Origin: Deltaproteobacteria bacterium
Lineage (GTDB): Bacteria > Myxococcota > B64-G9
Length of the DNA: 5,160 bases
Assembly: GCA_030591745.1 (NCBI GenBank)
Contig: JAUVAM010000353.1
Coordinates: forward strand, 1 to 5,160
Direction of reading: 5' to 3'
The first letter of the stretch is position 1, and each line of letters starts with the position of its first letter. Under the pieces are notes generated by a model. The model did not search any database and was not told the DNA's origin. It worked only from the letters and a program-made list of their open reading frames with translations. Positions 1 through 5,160 of this stretch are shown one piece after another. Position numbers and translations under genes: made by a program.

Positions 1-1
1 A

Positions 2-430
2 TACACCTGCAGCAACGACAGCGACTGCCCCGCCACCACTTCAGGGCAGCAAAAATGCGGCAACTGGGAAGGTGAAGCGCTGGACTACTCAGGCGTCTGT
101 CGCACGGTCTGCCCCTGGGAAGAGACCATCGAAGGCATTCGCCCCAACTGCGTGGACGTGCGCGTAGGACCTGAACAGGTTTGCGCCGAACTTTCCACCA
201 TGAGGCAGTACGGGCAATTTGTGGTCGCCCTGGACGACGGCACAGGCCCGCTGATCAACATCGTCACCAAGGAGTCCTTAGTGGAGTTCATCCCGGACGC
301 CCAAGAAAACCTCGGCGTAAACATCCCATTCATACAGGGCAACCTGCAGCAGGTGCGGGCGGCCCGACCCCGATGGATCGTCTACGTAGGCAAGTTGCCT
401 GACGACTCGCCTGAGGTCATGAAGCCATGA
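2..430 (+). CDS. Cys-rich secreted protein of unknown function, C-terminal part (5' end outside window)
   Basis: The frame is open from the first base of the window to a TGA at 428-430, so only the last 142 codons are seen and the true start lies upstream. The first 61 visible residues hold seven cysteines, including a CSNDSDCP unit at residues 3-10. This nearly matches CSSDLDCP in the lipoprotein at 4142-4801. Such C-x3-D-x-D-C units are frequent in secreted proteins of Myxococcota and imply disulfides, hence export. The Cys-free remainder (about residues 62-142) looks like a compact mixed alpha/beta domain, but I do not recognise it. The stop overlaps an ATG in an ATGA at 427-430, although the next gene probably starts at 490. 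I take the whole stretch as coding because a GTG at 152 would cut the Cys-rich region in half. Function unknown. Confidence 0.75.
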   Translation, partial: YTCSNDSDCPATTSGQQKCGNWEGEALDYSGVCRTVCPWEETIEGIRPNCVDVRVGPEQVCAELSTMRQYGQFVVALDDGTGPLINIVTKESLVEFIPDAQENLGVNIPFIQGNLQQVRAARPRWIVYVGKLPDDSPEVMKP

Positions 431-478
431 CGCGAACCAATAACCGAAATACTCAACGGACCGACAAGAACAACCAAC

Positions 479-484
479 GAGAGG
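479..484 (+). promoter_or_regulatory. Ribosome binding site deciding the barrel start
   Basis: GAGAGG lies five bases before the ATG at 490. It supports that start over the earlier in-frame ATG at 427, which overlaps the upstream stop codon and has only a GAGGT ten bases before it. Confidence 0.6.
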
Positions 485-489
485 CCCTC

Positions 490-2007
490 ATGAATCGCAA
501 ACCCGTATTCACCGCCGTTTTCGTCCTGATGCTGGGCTTGGGGATGGCCACGCCGGCCATGGCCGGAGATGCCATGGACACCCGCCTGAGCTTCGTTTTC
601 TCGGAAAACAACTTCTTTGCCGGCCCGGGCGAGACCCAGGTCAACAGCCCCGGCTTCGGCATCGGGGCGGACAAGTCCAACACCCTCTTTTTTGACAACT
701 ACGACACCCGCTTTTCCGGATTCGAAACCTTGAGTCATCTGGTGCTCTACAAAAAACTGCCCTCCTTCTTCGAGAACCTGACCACCGAGGCTTCCTTGGT
801 CATTCGATTCCGAATCCAGGACGAAGACAATACCGCCATCTACGACGCCGGCTCTTACATTCGGCTCACCTACGATCTGTCCGGTGGCACGGCCAACGAC
901 AAGAACCTGCAGTTGGTGCTCTTCCCCGTATCCGGCGACCGCTTTCGTCTGGGCTACTCTTACAAGGTCTCCTGGGGCGGCAGCGCCATCTTCCCCCTGA
1001 ATTACGGCATGGTACCGGCGGCCAAACTGCAACTGAACCTGCCCGGCGCCTACGGCTTTTTGGGCGTGAAGACCTCACAGCTGCAAGAGCACCTCGGTAA
1101 CACGGAGCAGACCGAGTTGGTGACCAACTACGGCCTTTTGGGCGGTGGCGGTATCGACATTTCGGGCTTTCGGGCCGAGGTCAACGGCGGCGTGTTCAGC
1201 CGCGGCGTGTTCCAGCATGAAGGTGTGCGCGGCGAGCCCATGTACGGCTACGGCGCGAGCTACCAGTTGGGCTACCACGACGGCATGGCCATCGGCAGCT
1301 CCATCGACTTCAAGCTCTATGAAAACGATCCGGACAGAGAGACCAACTTCTTCAAGCCCGAGCATTATGGCGAGGGCCTGAGCTACGTGGTCAAGCACGA
1401 AGGCTCCTTTCTGTTCCAAACCCTCGAAGATCCGGATCGCTACGGCAGCACCGTCAATCAACAGGCCATGGCCTTCGATCTGAACGCGGCCGTCAAGTTG
1501 GGCTTTCTGCGGGTGCACTTAGACGCGATGTACCGCACCTTGAGCTTCCTGCTCTACCAGGTGCCCAGTTTCACGCCCTACCAGGAATTCCCCGAGGCCG
1601 CCACGCACACAGGCGAATACTTCGTCGCCGTAGGGCTCGACTATCACTTGGAAAGACTCCGCCTGACACCAGGCATCAAGTTCGGCGTGCAAAAGCCCGC
1701 TACCTACACCATCGACGGCTTAGACGCAGGCGCCGCCGAGTTCTCCGGACGGCGTACCGTCGTCGTGCGAGACGTGGCAAACCGCTCCATCTTGCCCATG
1801 AACGAAGATGCGGCCCTGATCTGGTCGATCAAGGCCAACGCCAAATGGGACATCAGCGAAATGCTGGCCCTCGTCGCCGAGGTCTATTTCACCTGGGATG
1901 ACAACCAAATCCGCTATGTCAGCGATTTCTACGGATTGAACGTCTACTCCACCTGGGCCGACGCCAAGATCCTCGGCGTCAATTTGGCTGCCCAGGCGCG
2001 CTTCTAA
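490..2007 (+). CDS. Outer-membrane beta-barrel protein (porin-like, uncharacterised)
   Basis: A 505-aa protein. Residues 1-25 form a clear Sec signal peptide: a basic MNRK start, a hydrophobic core rich in V, F, L and M, and a probable cleavage site Ala-Met-Ala before Gly26. The mature part is rich in Gly, Tyr, Phe and Asn, with many short amphipathic strands of alternating hydrophobic and polar residues, for example around 75-160 and 370-420. The chain ends in phenylalanine (LAAQARF), the usual C-terminal signature for BAM-dependent insertion. I therefore infer an outer-membrane barrel. Its length suits roughly 16-20 strands, but I recognise no named porin or transporter family and claim no substrate. 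The ATG at 490 is preferred over the one at 427 because it puts the signal peptide at the N-terminus and has GAGAGG five bases upstream; starting at 427 would add 21 polar residues. The 3' end overlaps the convergent transpeptidase gene by 29 bp. Confidence 0.85.
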   Translation: MNRKPVFTAVFVLMLGLGMATPAMAGDAMDTRLSFVFSENNFFAGPGETQVNSPGFGIGADKSNTLFFDNYDTRFSGFETLSHLVLYKKLPSFFENLTTEASLVIRFRIQDEDNTAIYDAGSYIRLTYDLSGGTANDKNLQLVLFPVSGDRFRLGYSYKVSWGGSAIFPLNYGMVPAAKLQLNLPGAYGFLGVKTSQLQEHLGNTEQTELVTNYGLLGGGGIDISGFRAEVNGGVFSRGVFQHEGVRGEPMYGYGASYQLGYHDGMAIGSSIDFKLYENDPDRETNFFKPEHYGEGLSYVVKHEGSFLFQTLEDPDRYGSTVNQQAMAFDLNAAVKLGFLRVHLDAMYRTLSFLLYQVPSFTPYQEFPEAATHTGEYFVAVGLDYHLERLRLTPGIKFGVQKPATYTIDGLDAGAAEFSGRRTVVVRDVANRSILPMNEDAALIWSIKANAKWDISEMLALVAEVYFTWDDNQIRYVSDFYGLNVYSTWADAKILGVNLAAQARF

Positions 2008-2266
2008 GAAACTCCGCAACATCCCCCGGCAGAGCCTCTCCATATCCATGCACCTTGAAGCTCCGCCCTCGCCGAAAATACCCCTTGGCCACGCATTCAT
2101 CGATGTCCGCCGGCCGCATGTGCTCGCATCCGTGTGAACGACTCAAAGCCACCTGGTCATTGCCATAGTTGCGCTCGCCACGGGGAGACGCATGGATCAT
2201 ATGACCCACCACGCGGCCCCGGCTGTTTTTCAAATAATGGGCCTCGTGACCGAAATCGTTGGCCAC
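1979..2266 (-). CDS. C-terminal catalytic fragment of the interrupted YkuD L,D-transpeptidase
   Basis: The 95 codons directly after the TAG carry the active site: HMIHASP (His334 in whole-gene numbering), then ALSRSHGCEHMRPADID with Cys356 (codon at 2128-2126). This fits the YkuD pattern of His, about 14-18 residues, then [S/T]-H-G-C. The fragment begins with GTG immediately after TAG, and GGAG (2276-2273) lies six bases before that GTG, so translational restart is formally possible. A separate 95-aa piece would lack the first half of the fold, so it would need to pair with the 308-aa piece to work. More likely it is the rest of a once-continuous gene. The last codons and TGA (1981-1979) lie inside the 3' end of the convergent barrel gene. 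Confidence 0.5.
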   Translation of the reverse strand: MANDFGHEAHYLKNSRGRVVGHMIHASPRGERNYGNDQVALSRSHGCEHMRPADIDECVAKGYFRRGRSFKVHGYGEALPGDVAEFLRSAPGQPN

Positions 2267-3193
2267 CTAGCGCTCCGGCAAGCGACCACGCACCAAAAAC
2301 TCCTCCACCGAGAATTGCCTGTCCGCGGGCCTGCCTGCAAAGACGCTTTTTGTGCCGGTGGCCCGCTGCCAGGTTTTCGAGCCCGGATTCAGAAACTCCA
2401 CCTGGGCCTCCTGCATGCGCAGCTCAGCCCCAAAGGGAATCTGTGACATTTTCCAGTTGGTAGAAACATGGGCCCGGGCACCAGCCAGCCGATAGGATCC
2501 ACCTGCCGTGGGTGCCCATTTGAAGCGCTGGTTCACGCCCTCTCGGCCATCTTTTGTTGTCTTGGCCGGACCACCCCGCATGTCATAGACGTCCACCACC
2601 TGACCACGGTGACGCACCACCATCCTGCGTGCATGATCGCCTGGATAAAAGTGCAATTCCACACCCGCAAGCGCCCTTCGTGGAAAATCGATATCGAGCA
2701 AGGGCTCCATGCTTTCGTTAAGCACGTAGTTGATGCCCCTCAAGGTGGCCGAATCCAGCCGTCCGCTGACCGACAGATGCATCCGAGTTTGGAAAGCTCG
2801 CAAGGCAACGGCACATCGAGCGTCGAATCGGCGCCCCGGGCCGGCATCGATTCGCTTGTCTTTGAGCACATGGGCCGCGGCCCCCAGGGCGTCGCGCAAG
2901 CGGCCCACTCTGTCGCCCTTGTTGCCCATCTGAAGCAGCAGTCGATCCGGCGCTTCGCTGCCGCCTTTTCCTGTCACGGCTTCCTTGAGGATGGCGAAAG
3001 CGGCCGGATCCATGCGCCGTGATTGTGTGCGCATGAGATCGATCAAGGTTTTCTTCCCTATCTCTCCCTCGCCCGCGGCAACCTCCGCAATCTGTATGGC
3101 GTCCTCGGCGTCGATGCGAGCACCAATGAGTTCTTCAAGCCTGCGTTCGAAATGTGGCGAGATCGTCTTTGCTCCTATCGCTTCCGCTTCCAT
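2267..3193 (-). CDS. N-terminal product of the interrupted transpeptidase: peptidoglycan-binding domain plus first half of YkuD domain
   Basis: This is what normal termination at the TAG would yield: 308 residues ending LVRGRLPER. It keeps the helical N-terminus (1-85), the peptidoglycan-binding-like repeat (about 93-153) and the first strands of the YkuD fold (about 178-308). It lacks the catalytic His and SHGC motif, so it cannot be an active transpeptidase by itself; at most it could bind peptidoglycan. The start is firm: AAGGAGG sits five bases before the ATG, and upstream the same frame meets a TGA near 3261 with no ATG, GTG or TTG between. That also rules out a missed signal peptide. 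The first 80 residues (IDAEDAIQIAEVAAGEGEIGKKTL and onward) look like a small helical, EF-hand-like module, but no calcium loop is convincing. Confidence 0.7.
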   Translation of the reverse strand: MEAEAIGAKTISPHFERRLEELIGARIDAEDAIQIAEVAAGEGEIGKKTLIDLMRTQSRRMDPAAFAILKEAVTGKGGSEAPDRLLLQMGNKGDRVGRLRDALGAAAHVLKDKRIDAGPGRRFDARCAVALRAFQTRMHLSVSGRLDSATLRGINYVLNESMEPLLDIDFPRRALAGVELHFYPGDHARRMVVRHRGQVVDVYDMRGGPAKTTKDGREGVNQRFKWAPTAGGSYRLAGARAHVSTNWKMSQIPFGAELRMQEAQVEFLNPGSKTWQRATGTKSVFAGRPADRQFSVEEFLVRGRLPER

Positions 3194-3198
3194 GACTG

Positions 3199-3205
3199 CC
3201 TCCTT
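3199..3205 (-). promoter_or_regulatory. Strong Shine-Dalgarno site of the transpeptidase gene
   Basis: AAGGAGG on the minus strand, with a five-base spacer (CAGTC) before the ATG at 3193. It fixes the start codon and suggests efficient initiation, unusual for a long-dead gene. Confidence 0.8.
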
Positions 3206-3226
3206 GGGTTCAATGGTCCAAGAAAA

Positions 3227-3242
3227 AGCAAAACCCGTGCCA
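3227..3242 (-). promoter_or_regulatory. Sigma-54 (RpoN) -24/-12 promoter of the transpeptidase gene
   Basis: The minus strand reads TGGCACGGGTTTTGCT. It fits the sigma-54 consensus TGGCACG-N4-TTGC[A/T] at every conserved base: GG at 3241-3240, GC at 3229-3228, and the required ten bases between them. Transcription would start near 3216, giving a 23-base leader that contains the AAGGAGG site. Sigma-54 promoters need an enhancer-binding AAA+ activator, so the gene is probably switched on by a specific signal or developmental stage. The match, the strand and the spacing to the gene all agree; activity itself is inferred. Confidence 0.85.
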
Positions 3243-3335
3243 GCGCAGAAAAAAGAAGCATTTCAGCACCCTGCCCGGGCCTCCCGAGAAGACTGTCTCC
3301 AAAATCCGAACTCGATGCCCGGAATCACTACAGGC

Positions 3336-3365
3336 TTGACCCGAAAAGCTGCCCACCCATAAACT
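3336..3365 (+). promoter_or_regulatory. Possible sigma-70-type promoter for the HAD hydrolase gene
   Basis: TTGACC (3336-3341) and TAAACT (3360-3365) are separated by 18 bases, matching the -35 and -10 consensus at 5/6 and 4/6 positions. The predicted start of transcription, about 3372, falls right at the ATG at 3373. Chance matches of this quality are common, so this is tentative. Confidence 0.35.
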
Positions 3366-3372
3366 CCAAAGC

Positions 3373-4119
3373 ATGCGCATGAACACCGTCATCTTTGATT
3401 ACGGCAACACCCTGGTTTCGACCCAGTTGGACTGGCCAAGTATTGTTCCGCAGAGCCTCGTCGATCTCCGCGCCGCCCTGGAGGCAAAACACCCGACCCT
3501 GGATTACCCTCGCCTTGGCCGAGATTTCTTGTTTTTTCGGACTGAGGGCAAAGAACGGGCTCGCCGGGATTGGCTGGAGACTCGAGCCACGGAGAGCCTC
3601 AAGAAAGCCCTGGCTCTGCAAGGCAAGATTCAACCAAGCGAAAACCTGCTCCAACAAGGCATAGATGGCTTTTTCTCAGCCGAAGAACGATGCTATCCCA
3701 TCATCCAGGGCATGCCCGCATTGCTTGCCAAGCTCAAGAACCTGGGACTCAAGCTGGGCCTTCTCTCCAATGCCACCAGCGCCAGCCTGGTGCGACGGGC
3801 CCTGGAAAACCGTCAGATGCTGGGTTTTTTCGACGATGTGGTGATTTCGGCAGAAGTGGGCATCTGCAAGCCAGACCCCGAGTTGTTCCGAACCAGCCTC
3901 CGCCGACTGGACAGCCGCGCCGAGGAATGCGCCATGGTGGGAGACCTGGTGGACACCGACATCGCCGGTGCCAGGCGAGCGGGGATGCGAGCCATTCTGG
4001 TGGATCTGCTCGGCCTGGGCACCCACATCAAAAAAGACGACCCAAAGCCGGACGCCGTAGCCCAGAACCCACAGCAACTGCTGGCCCTGCTGGAAGCCTG
4101 GTCCATGGATCTACTTTGA
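3373..4119 (+). CDS. HAD-superfamily hydrolase (subfamily IA, phosphatase-like)
   Basis: A 248-aa cytoplasmic enzyme with all four HAD motifs in order. Motif I is VIFDYGNTLV with nucleophile Asp9. Motif II is LLSNAT with Ser132. Motif III is Lys166 in GICKPDPELF. Motif IV is MVGDLVDTDIAGARRAG with Gly190-Asp191 and Asp196. A helical cap (about residues 18-108) sits between motifs I and II, typical of subfamily IA (phosphoglycolate-phosphatase or haloacid-dehalogenase-like). The second Asp of the usual DxD is Gly11, as in DxGN-type members such as YihX; a phosphatase role is likely, but the substrate cannot be read from sequence. Start is ATG 3373 or ATG 3379; neither has a Shine-Dalgarno site, and the second would remove only two residues. 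It diverges from the transpeptidase gene and is 22 bp from the downstream lipoprotein gene, probably sharing its transcript. Confidence 0.9.
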   Translation: MRMNTVIFDYGNTLVSTQLDWPSIVPQSLVDLRAALEAKHPTLDYPRLGRDFLFFRTEGKERARRDWLETRATESLKKALALQGKIQPSENLLQQGIDGFFSAEERCYPIIQGMPALLAKLKNLGLKLGLLSNATSASLVRRALENRQMLGFFDDVVISAEVGICKPDPELFRTSLRRLDSRAEECAMVGDLVDTDIAGARRAGMRAILVDLLGLGTHIKKDDPKPDAVAQNPQQLLALLEAWSMDLL

Positions 4120-4141
4120 TCTCTGTGCTAGATTCAAGAAC

Positions 4142-4801
4142 ATGAAAACCATCGTTGCGATTATTGCCCTCTTGGGCTTGGCTGCTTGCGGAAGCGAAGA
4201 CCCAGCCACCATCGCCATCCAGGTAATTTCTCCCGCTGCAAGCAACGACGTCGATCTGCGCGAGTTCAACGATATCAATCCACCCGAAAAAGTGCTGGTT
4301 CTGGTGCAGCGATCCTCCGGTGTCACCGACGCCCCCGTGGTCGACATCGGAGAAAACTGGTCCGATCTGAACCGGGACCCCGGCACGGGCAACCCCTACA
4401 TGCTCATCGACGTGCCCCCCAACACGGGCGAGGCGGATCCCTACATCCTGAGGCTGGCCAGTCTGGTCACCGAAGAAGACACTCAGGTGGTAGACGAATG
4501 CGGTATCATCGGCAACATCGTGGCCGACCGCGGTGCCAAACTCAGACTGATCATCACAGTCCACCCGGGCAACTGCAACCCGATCTGCGCCACCGATGAA
4601 GACTGCGTTGGCGACCGATACTGCCAATCCTTCGAATGCCAAGACAGCATCTATTGCTCAAGCGATCTGGATTGCCCCGCCGGGGCTCATTGCTCAGCAG
4701 AAAACATGTGTTCGGCGATCTGTGGAGGCGATCACCCGGATTGCTCTTTGGGTTTCGTCTGTTGTCGCAATATTTGCGCCCAGTCTTGCGCCACGAATTG
4801 A
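4142..4801 (+). CDS. Cys-rich lipoprotein of unknown function
   Basis: A 219-aa protein. Residues 1-16 are a lipoprotein signal peptide: MKT, a hydrophobic core, and lipobox LAAC with Cys16 as the lipidated residue. Gly-Ser at +2/+3 does not suggest inner-membrane retention, so I infer an outer-membrane or surface location. Residues 22-140 look like a beta-rich domain (TIAIQVISPA, KVLVLVQR, LRLIITV). Residues 145-216 hold 15 cysteines in three related units, each about C-x5/6-C-x5-C-x3/5-C with a DxDC or HPDC core: 149-166, 172-190 and 194-216. These resemble Cys-rich modules common in Myxococcota secreted proteins and are presumably disulfide-bonded; they may mediate binding, but no ligand is visible. 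The upstream HAD gene ends 22 bp earlier, so co-transcription is likely. The ribosome binding site is weak. It converges on pheT. Confidence 0.88.
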   Translation: MKTIVAIIALLGLAACGSEDPATIAIQVISPAASNDVDLREFNDINPPEKVLVLVQRSSGVTDAPVVDIGENWSDLNRDPGTGNPYMLIDVPPNTGEADPYILRLASLVTEEDTQVVDECGIIGNIVADRGAKLRLIITVHPGNCNPICATDEDCVGDRYCQSFECQDSIYCSSDLDCPAGAHCSAENMCSAICGGDHPDCSLGFVCCRNICAQSCATN

Positions 4802-4815
4802 GGCGGGCGTTCACC

Positions 4816-4829
4816 GAGCCATGCGGCTC
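4816..4829. terminator. Small hairpin between convergent genes, weak terminator candidate
   Basis: GAGCC-ATGC-GGCTC gives a five-base stem in the 48-bp gap between the lipoprotein and pheT stop codons. No T-run follows on either strand, so intrinsic termination is doubtful; placement is the main argument. Confidence 0.2.
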
Positions 4830-4849
4830 ATGGGCGCGAAGGGTCTTTG

Positions 4850-5160
4850 TCAGACGTCCGTTGCACCCAGGTCCAGCTCGAATCCCGCCGCCGGCACACC
4901 GATCTCCCAGCGCGTCAAGACCTCAGGGTGCAGCTCACCCAGCCAACCCACATCCCGATCGCCAACGCAAATCCGCGCCACCCGTCCCGGCAAAAACGAA
5001 GCGTTCTCCGCTTCCTTCAAATGCCAATCCACATCAAGCAGATGCAGCAGATACTCCAGATCCGCGTGGGCCTCGGACAGATTGGCCTCTCGATGGGCCA
5101 AGAGACTCGCCAAGAACAGACGCGTATGGGAGCCATGTGGTGCCTCGCGGTCAAAGATGG
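4850..5160 (-). CDS. pheT: Phenylalanyl-tRNA synthetase beta subunit, C-terminal end (archaeal/spirochaete type; 5' part outside window)
   Basis: PheT pairs with PheS to charge tRNA-Phe. The frame enters from the right edge and ends at TGA 4852-4850, giving about 102 visible residues. The order is typical of the end of the catalytic-like core: HGSHTRLFLASLLAHREANL, LEYLLHLLDV, SFLPGRVARICVGDRDVGWL, then GELHPEVLTRWEI and PAAGFELDL. The protein stops six residues after that last motif. Standard bacterial PheT continues about 100 residues further with the FDX-ACB (B8) anticodon-binding domain. The ending therefore matches the shorter type 2 PheT of archaea, also known from spirochaetes. A TTG at 5113 is not the start, because the conserved reading continues upstream without a break. 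Identification is from remembered family patterns, not a search; truncation of a bacterial-type gene is the less likely alternative. Confidence 0.85.
   Translation of the reverse strand, partial: IFDREAPHGSHTRLFLASLLAHREANLSEAHADLEYLLHLLDVDWHLKEAENASFLPGRVARICVGDRDVGWLGELHPEVLTRWEIGVPAAGFELDLGATDV

Larger units (their letters stand above)
1979..3193 (-). pseudogene. L,D-transpeptidase (YkuD family) gene with peptidoglycan-binding domain, interrupted by one in-frame TAG
   Basis: Read through one TAG (2269-2267), this frame encodes about 404 residues that make a complete L,D-transpeptidase. Residues 1-85 are helical and charged. About 93-153 resemble a PG_binding_1 domain (GDRVGRLRDAL, then ALRAFQTRMHLSVSGRLD). 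About 178-390 form the YkuD domain: PTAGGSYRL near 228, then His334 and SHGC at 353-356 with catalytic Cys356, then a short tail. Such enzymes form 3-3 peptidoglycan cross-links or attach proteins to the wall. The TAG is codon 309, between PTAGGSYRL and the active site, so the normal product would lack the nucleophile. There is no frameshift, and the sequence on both sides still reads as domain. The residue replaced is probably Trp (TGG to TAG), judging from my memory of relatives. Start: ATG at 3193 with a strong AAGGAGG. No signal peptide is present. A sigma-54 promoter lies upstream. Pseudogene, readthrough, restart and sequencing error are all possible. Confidence 0.8.

Noticed and set aside
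427..489. Start of the barrel gene at the ATG overlapping the previous stop (ATGA)
   Set aside because: It would put 21 polar residues before the signal peptide; the ATG at 490 has a better-spaced ribosome site.
431..489. Separate promoter for the barrel gene in the 59-bp gap
   Set aside because: An AATACT at 448-453 could serve as a -10 box, but the properly spaced upstream hexamer does not resemble a -35 element.
382..1518. Long minus-strand open frames (216 and 147 codons) opposite the barrel gene
   Set aside because: They lie antisense to a convincing signal-peptide/barrel gene, have no recognisable domain, and are rich in Val/Gly/Ala as expected for shadows of a high-GC gene.
2468..3022. 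184-codon plus-strand open frame opposite the transpeptidase gene
   Set aside because: No domain or credible ribosome site; the minus strand has a recognisable enzyme with promoter and Shine-Dalgarno.
3373..3420. Loss of activity in the HAD protein because motif I reads DYGNT rather than DxDGT
   Set aside because: DxGN forms occur in active HAD phosphatases such as YihX, and the other motifs are intact.
4028..4642. 204-codon minus-strand open frame opposite the HAD and lipoprotein genes
   Set aside because: It crosses two well-supported plus-strand genes and shows only shadow-type composition.
1..5160. CRISPR arrays, tRNA or rRNA genes, insertion sequences, integrase sites
   Set aside because: No regularly spaced repeats, tRNA-like cloverleaf, transposase reading frame or terminal inverted repeats were seen by eye on either strand.

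Overview
This window of about 60% GC comes from a bacterial chromosome with a Gram-negative envelope: it holds an outer-membrane beta-barrel with a signal peptide, a lipoprotein with a lipobox, and a peptidoglycan cross-linking enzyme. Cys-rich secreted proteins with C-x3-D-x-D-C units, together with a textbook sigma-54 promoter, suggest Myxococcota or a related 'deltaproteobacterial' lineage. This placement is an inference; no rRNA or other phylogenetic marker is complete here.

Layout. Positions 2-430 (+) are the 3' end of a Cys-rich secreted protein of unknown function. Positions 490-2007 (+) encode a 505-aa outer-membrane beta-barrel. On the opposite strand, 3193-1979 (-) is a YkuD-type L,D-transpeptidase gene with a peptidoglycan-binding domain. 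It is cut by one in-frame TAG at 2267-2269, and its 3' end overlaps the barrel gene by 29 bp. A 179-bp divergent intergenic region (3194-3372) carries a consensus sigma-54 promoter for the transpeptidase and a possible sigma-70 promoter for the next gene. Positions 3373-4119 (+) encode a HAD-superfamily hydrolase. Positions 4142-4801 (+) encode a Cys-rich lipoprotein. Positions 5160-4850 (-) are the C-terminal end of a phenylalanyl-tRNA synthetase beta subunit (pheT) that stops where the archaeal/spirochaete type stops, without the bacterial C-terminal FDX-ACB domain.

How the genes fit together. Most of the window is envelope biology: Cys-rich surface proteins, a barrel and a wall transpeptidase. 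I see no single conserved operon. The HAD gene and the lipoprotein gene are 22 bp apart and probably co-transcribed. The barrel gene follows the first Cys-rich gene closely enough to share its transcript. pheT is a housekeeping gene convergent with the lipoprotein gene.

The most notable point is the transpeptidase locus. It has an excellent sigma-54 promoter and ribosome binding site, and an intact catalytic SHGC motif, but also one amber codon just before the catalytic part. It has no signal peptide. Readings include recent pseudogenisation (TGG to TAG), a sequencing error, readthrough, or restart at a GTG that directly follows the stop. No stretch over 300 bases lacks a gene.
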